A DNA stretch of 17,556 nt, from NCBI GenBank assembly GCA_021162325.1, contig JAGGYV010000130.1:1-17556 (forward strand), in the 5' to 3' direction. The stretch comes from Desulfobacteraceae bacterium. Lineage in GTDB: Bacteria > Desulfobacterota > Desulfobacteria > Desulfobacterales > Desulfosalsimonadaceae. Both the position numbers and the translations under genes were made by a program. The notes under the pieces are model-generated. The model was not told the origin of the DNA. It saw only the letters and a list, made by a program, of their open reading frames with translations, and searched no databases. The number at the start of each line of letters is the position of its first letter. Position 1 is the stretch's first letter. This document shows, one piece after another, positions 13,884 to 17,556 of the stretch.

Positions 13884-16061
13884 ATGGACCCTTTTGCGTA
13901 TCGGACCGCCGGTTTTGCCGTTAAGGCCCTTTCCAACCTGTCACGGGCCAATATCCGGACCTATGGTGAGGAAGATATTCCCAAAGGCGCCGTGGTTTTT
14001 GCCGTCAATTATTTTACCCGGATGGAAACATTTTTTATTCCATATTATATTCATCGTTTAACTCAGATGACGATTTGGGCACTGGCGGATGACTCACTTT
14101 TTGTCGGCGGCCTTGGCAACCTTCTGGACCGCCTGGGTGCGGTTTCAACGAAAAATCCCCATCGGGATCAGCTGATAGTGAAAAGTCTGCTGACCGGGGA
14201 AGCGTCATGGGTTATCTTTCCCGAAGGCCGCATGGTAAAGAGCAAGAAGATATTTGAAAAAAAGGGGGAGAAAAAAGGGGAATTCATGGTTGAGGCCCCG
14301 GACGGCAGCCATCCCCCGCATACCGGAACGGCAACCCTTGCCCTGCGAACCGAATTTTATCGGGAGCGCCTACGACGGATGCTTGATAAATCCCCTGAAG
14401 AAGCAGCCCGGCTGATGAATCTTTTTCAGATTAATCAGATTGAACCGGTTCTTGATCATGAAACAGTTATTGTCCCGGTCAATTTGACCTATTACCCCAT
14501 CCGGGCAAAGGAAAATATGTTCAGCCGGATAACAGAGCTTTTTATGGGGGATCTTTCCGGAAGAATGCTGGAAGAGATTATGACGGAAGGGACCATGCTG
14601 CTGTCCGGTGTGGATGTGGATATGCGGTTCGGCAAACCCATCCGGGTGGCCCCATACCTGAAAAGTGAGTCAATCCAAAAGGATATCAGTTCGTCAGTAG
14701 CAATTAATTTTGACGACACAATACCTTCCGTCAACATGATGCGGAAGACGGCTAAGAGAATCATGGAACGGTATATGTCAGCGATTTACCAGCTGACAAC
14801 CGTGAACCATGATCATATTTTTGCTTCTTTGCTGAAATATATTCCAGAGTATAAAATCGATGAACAGGAATTCCGGCAGCGGGCGTTTTTCGCAACCACC
14901 CTGTGCCTGGAATGTTTGAATTTCCACCGCCATGATTCATTGATGGGGAACCAGATTAGTCTGTTAACGGATGACCGGCATGATAAATTGAATAATTTTA
15001 TTAAACTGGCGATTGACAAAGGGGTGATTCGCAAAGAAGATAATTTTTTAATTATTGACTCGGATTTTTGCGAGCCATCTGATTTTCACCGGGTGCGTGT
15101 CGACAATCCCGTGGTGGTGAGCGCCAATGAGATTGAACCGCTTGCTCCACTACAGGAACAACTCCGAAATGTGGCCCTGGAACACCGGCTTCGTATAAAA
15201 TACAAAATCAAGGAATACCTGATTAAAAAGGCCCGGTTCGATTTTGAAAAAGATTATGTTCAAAATGCCATTGAAGGAGAGTCAAAAACCAGGGACGTGG
15301 GCGCGCCGTTTTTTATCACTGGGAGAGAAAAAGATATCGGTGTGGTATTGATTCATGGATATATGGCAGCCCCCCTTGAAGTCCGCGCCTTGGCGGAATA
15401 TTTAGGCGAGCTGGGATACCGAATTTATGTGCCCCGATTAAAGGGTCACGGGACATCTCCAGAGGACCTGGCCGCGACTTCATACATGGCGTGGGTGGAG
15501 TCTGTTGAGGAAGGATATGTGATTATGAACGAAGTCTGCCGAAAAGTGGTTGTCGGCGGGTTTTCAACCGGTGCTGGCCTGGCCCTGGATCTTGCATCAC
15601 GGGTCAGTAATCTGGCCGGTGTTTTTGCTATATCTCCGCCGCTGAAACTTCAGGACTTTTCTGTCCGGTTTGTCCCGGCAGTGAATTTATGGAACAAGTT
15701 GATGGGGAAATTGAATGTGGGGGCTGCAAAAAAGGAATTCGTTGAAAATAATCCGGAGAATCCCCATGTTAATTATGTCCGCAATCCCATATCCGGAATT
15801 ATCGAACTGGACCGGCTGATGGATCAGATTGAGCCTAAACTGCCCGGTATTCATGTGCCGGCCCTTGTGGTTCAGTCTTTCGGTGATCCGGTCGTGAATC
15901 CTGCCGGATCACTTAAAATTTATGGGAAACTGGGAGCTGAAGATAAAGAATATCTGATGGTCAACTATGAACGCCACGGCATTATTAACGGTGAACATGC
16001 GGAAAGGGTATTTCGGGCAATCGGAGACTTTTTAGATCGGTTAAAAACCGCTTCTTTGTAA
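13884..16061 (+). CDS. Fused PlsC-like acyltransferase and alpha/beta hydrolase
   Basis: 725 aa with two enzyme-like parts. Residues about 1-290 resemble glycerolipid acyltransferases (PlsC family), with FPEGR at 112-116 and PVNLTYYP further on; the acceptor motif reads NYFTRME (42-48), where the family has NHxxxxD. A middle region (about 290-470) is unassigned and helical. Residues about 480-725 are an alpha/beta hydrolase of the carboxylesterase/monoglyceride-lipase kind: the oxyanion region LIHGYMAAP, nucleophile Ser561 in GGFSTGAG, and probable Asp668 (FGDPVV) and His698 (ERHGII). It probably works on acyl lipids at the inner membrane: cutting, remodelling or transferring acyl groups. ATG 13884 follows AGGAGTA. 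It is monocistronic, with a terminator just after the stop. Confidence 0.88.
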   Translation: MDPFAYRTAGFAVKALSNLSRANIRTYGEEDIPKGAVVFAVNYFTRMETFFIPYYIHRLTQMTIWALADDSLFVGGLGNLLDRLGAVSTKNPHRDQLIVKSLLTGEASWVIFPEGRMVKSKKIFEKKGEKKGEFMVEAPDGSHPPHTGTATLALRTEFYRERLRRMLDKSPEEAARLMNLFQINQIEPVLDHETVIVPVNLTYYPIRAKENMFSRITELFMGDLSGRMLEEIMTEGTMLLSGVDVDMRFGKPIRVAPYLKSESIQKDISSSVAINFDDTIPSVNMMRKTAKRIMERYMSAIYQLTTVNHDHIFASLLKYIPEYKIDEQEFRQRAFFATTLCLECLNFHRHDSLMGNQISLLTDDRHDKLNNFIKLAIDKGVIRKEDNFLIIDSDFCEPSDFHRVRVDNPVVVSANEIEPLAPLQEQLRNVALEHRLRIKYKIKEYLIKKARFDFEKDYVQNAIEGESKTRDVGAPFFITGREKDIGVVLIHGYMAAPLEVRALAEYLGELGYRIYVPRLKGHGTSPEDLAATSYMAWVESVEEGYVIMNEVCRKVVVGGFSTGAGLALDLASRVSNLAGVFAISPPLKLQDFSVRFVPAVNLWNKLMGKLNVGAAKKEFVENNPENPHVNYVRNPISGIIELDRLMDQIEPKLPGIHVPALVVQSFGDPVVNPAGSLKIYGKLGAEDKEYLMVNYERHGIINGEHAERVFRAIGDFLDRLKTASL

Positions 16062-16069
16062 CCGTCTTG

Positions 16070-16116
16070 AAAATAAAAGGTATCTTGCTGAATCAGCAGA
16101 GATGCCTTTTATTTTT
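16070..16116. terminator. Hairpin terminator after the acyltransferase-hydrolase gene
   Basis: AAAATAAAAGGTATCT pairs with AGATGCCTTTTATTTT, with GCTG-AATC-AGC closing the top, ending in a T run. It begins 8 bases after the stop codon; the A-rich left arm could also serve the minus strand. Confidence 0.85.
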
Positions 16117-16129
16117 TATATGGATCGTC

Positions 16130-16201
16130 TTAAACAACAGTTACATTCACGGAAGAAGGCCCTTTTACTCCCTGTTCAATGTCAAATGTGAGGGTCACCT
16201 T
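16130..16201 (-). pseudogene. C-terminal remnant of a cold shock protein
   Basis: Read on the minus strand, the bases encode KVTLTFDIEQGVKGPSSVNV then TVV and a TAA stop. This is the last beta strand region of CspA-family proteins (V-F-ie-GxKGPxAxNV). Upstream of the Lys codon the frame continues for some distance without a stop, but nothing resembles the RNA-binding motifs KWFN, GFI or VFVH, so about two thirds of the gene is gone. It lies just beyond the terminator at 16116, tail to tail with the acyltransferase-hydrolase gene. Confidence 0.75.
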
Positions 16202-16270
16202 ACAGAAAATAACAGATAAATTGTACTTGTTCACAGGGTACAATGGTTGAAAATTTTTAAGCACAGAATC

Positions 16271-16378
16271 GTAAGCATTCACAGGGTGCCGTAGGTGCGA
16301 GGCGCCGGGTGCATAGACGTATTTTTATACTTCAAGTACCCGGCAACAAAGCAGATGCGGTGCCCTGTGAATGCTTAC
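16271..16378. repeat. 108-bp palindromic hairpin element
   Basis: Perfect 16-bp terminal inverted repeats (GTAAGCATTCACAGGG at 16271-16286, its complement at 16363-16378). An inner 7-bp stem GCCGGGT / ACCCGGC (16304-16310 with 16338-16344) and a small GTAT-TTTT-ATAC hairpin (16319-16330) are nested inside. It carries no plausible gene, and the form is that of a MITE or REP-like non-autonomous element. It ends 14 bases from the cyclase stop and could also end cyclase transcripts. A related TTCACAGGGT decamer lies nearby at about 16231. Confidence 0.8.
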
Positions 16379-16392
16379 AAAATTTTTAATTG

Positions 16393-17289
16393 TTATTTGA
16401 TGTCATATTCGATCGTGTCTGTCAGGGAATTGTCTGTTTTGGTCTCTTTTCCCCTTCCGAAAATAATGATACCCTTTCCGGTCAGCAGATGCTCCCCCTT
16501 ATTGACGTATATCGGGTCGGCATTTTGCGGATATATAAACGTTCCGTTGGTGCTTTTATCCTTAACCATATACACGCCGTTTCGGTTTTCAATATATGCG
16601 TGGGTTCTGGAAATCCATGAATAGTGAATGATAATATCATTAAAATCTTCGCGCCCAATGGATACGACCGGTTTTTGAACATCCACAATAATGACCTGTC
16701 CGTTTCTTATCAAGTAGAGATTTTCGCAAATGGCTTTGGAAAGTTCCCGGCAATCAATCACCATTGTCGTATTTTGGTCTTCATAGATGATTTCAAACAG
16801 TTCCAGTTCCCCGGAAATATTTTTGGCCGTTATTTTGGTGATGTATTTTGTAAAATGGCTGGAACCCTCCGGCAGGTTTGTAACCGCCGCCCGGGTGGCG
16901 ACAATCTGTCGCGGATTGGCATAATCAACAACCCGTGAGGCGATATTGACCGCATCGCCAAAAATATCTTCATTGTCAATAACAACCGGACCATAATGGA
17001 TCCCGATATGTATATTGATCTGGTGGAGAAGGCTACAGTCGTCTGTCATTGCCAGTTGCATTGATTTGGCGGCTTTAATGGCGTCGTCGGTTGAGGGAAA
17101 AGTGGCGATAATCGCATCGCCAACCGTCTTGATGACTTTTCCTTCAAATTGAACGGTCAGATGAGTCAGACGATTGAGTATCGCTCCGACAATTTTTTGC
17201 GCTGCCTGATCTCCCAATTGTTCATAAATAGTAGAACTTTTTGAAATATCAGCGAATAATATTGTTACAGGTATTGCTTGCCGGGTCAT
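16393..17289 (-). CDS. Class III adenylate cyclase with C-terminal FHA domain
   Basis: 298 aa, soluble. Residues 1 to about 175 form a class III nucleotide cyclase domain with the catalytic set complete: metal-binding Asp14 (LFADIS) and Asp58 (KTVGD), purine-specifying Lys54 and Asp108 (EDIFG), and transition-state Asn115 and Arg119 (VNIASR). Lys plus Asp predicts ATP rather than GTP as substrate, making cAMP. After a linker, an FHA phosphothreonine-binding domain (about 205-275) shows SIGR, SRTHA and STNGTF. The FHA part should tether the cyclase to, or switch it by, a Ser/Thr-phosphorylated partner; no kinase is in view. ATG at 17287-17289. A further minus-strand gene ends 50 bases upstream, so they may be co-transcribed. 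Confidence 0.93.
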   Translation of the reverse strand: MTRQAIPVTILFADISKSSTIYEQLGDQAAQKIVGAILNRLTHLTVQFEGKVIKTVGDAIIATFPSTDDAIKAAKSMQLAMTDDCSLLHQINIHIGIHYGPVVIDNEDIFGDAVNIASRVVDYANPRQIVATRAAVTNLPEGSSHFTKYITKITAKNISGELELFEIIYEDQNTTMVIDCRELSKAICENLYLIRNGQVIIVDVQKPVVSIGREDFNDIIIHYSWISRTHAYIENRNGVYMVKDKSTNGTFIYPQNADPIYVNKGEHLLTGKGIIIFGRGKETKTDNSLTDTIEYDIK

Positions 17290-17339
17290 AGGTCTATTTT
17301 TATCATTTTTATCAAATAATTATCTGGTTGGATGTATGA

Positions 17340-17556
17340 TTATTCTGAATCAACCCTTGTGTAAAAAATACCATAGTAATTTAAAGAATATTTTCTTTTG
17401 ATCAGGTCGGAATGCCAAATCTCTCCAGCGGCAATCCGGTCTCCGTGTGCGTATTTATCGGTTTTCATCGATGAATATGTATTTGTTCCGATAGCGCTGT
17501 CATAAGGCACATTGACGGGTCCGGGAAAATAGTAGGCAATCACATCCCCTTTTTTG
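17340..17556 (-). CDS. C-terminal part of an unrecognised protein (runs off the window)
   Basis: 71 codons and a stop, open through the window edge (reading KKGDVIAYYFPGPVNVPY at its visible start), so the true start lies beyond 17556. The GTG at 17541-17543 is only an internal valine. The visible part is rich in Tyr (YYFPGP, KYSLNYYGIFYTR) with no cysteine, transmembrane helix or motif I recognise. It is likely a beta-rich domain end. It is on the same strand as the FHA cyclase and 50 bases upstream of it, so a shared transcript is plausible. Confidence 0.6.
   Translation of the reverse strand, partial: KKGDVIAYYFPGPVNVPYDSAIGTNTYSSMKTDKYAHGDRIAAGEIWHSDLIKRKYSLNYYGIFYTRVDSE

Noticed and set aside
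16295..16624. Plus-strand open frames over the hairpin element and cyclase 3' end
   Set aside because: They are translations of the hairpin and the antisense of the cyclase FHA domain.

Overview
The window looks like chromosomal DNA of a sulfate-reducer-like deltaproteobacterium (Desulfobacterales or a relative). This is inferred from gene content rather than a marker gene. It carries a molybdopterin oxidoreductase, a tungsten-type aldehyde ferredoxin oxidoreductase homologue, a GspA/GspB pair, a soluble PAS histidine kinase and an FHA-linked cyclase, with several palindromic intergenic repeats between them. No rRNA, intact tRNA or CRISPR array was seen.

Layout, left to right. (1) 87-2183 is a cytoplasmic molybdopterin oxidoreductase. 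It is followed 15 bases later by the first 90 codons of a zinc-dependent alcohol dehydrogenase, which stops abruptly in a cluster of palindromic repeats (about 2467-2650). (2) 2810-4402 is serA (531 aa, ACT-domain type), followed by a soluble orphan PAS histidine kinase (4444-6351). (3) On the minus strand are arfB (ribosome rescue) and an N-terminal fragment of a short-chain dehydrogenase. (4) 7465-10252 is gspA-gspB, the inner-membrane ATPase pair that helps assemble the type II secretion secretin. (5) 10253-11405 is a decayed zone. It holds a tmRNA/tRNA 3'-end-like scrap, a shortened addiction-module antitoxin without a toxin, and the C-terminal end of a transposase. (6) 11406-13565 is the aldehyde ferredoxin oxidoreductase homologue with a strong terminator. 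(7) 13884-16061 is a fusion of a PlsC-like acyltransferase domain and an alpha/beta hydrolase. Its acyltransferase active-site His reads as Tyr. (8) 16130-17556 holds a cold-shock-protein remnant, a hairpin repeat of about 108 bp, an FHA-adenylate cyclase on the minus strand, and the C-terminal end of an unrecognised protein running off the window.

Most genes are single units on the plus strand with their own ribosome-binding sites. The only clear functional operon is gspA-gspB. The molybdoenzyme/alcohol dehydrogenase pair was probably an operon before the second gene was lost. The recurring theme is erosion: five truncated protein genes and one RNA-gene scrap lie in or beside repeat-rich intergenic DNA. 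No obvious new defence or biosynthetic system is visible. The items most worth following up are the acyltransferase-hydrolase fusion with its altered motif, the long hairpin element at 16271-16378, the aldehyde oxidoreductase with unusual cysteine spacing, and the unassigned N-terminal region of the histidine kinase.
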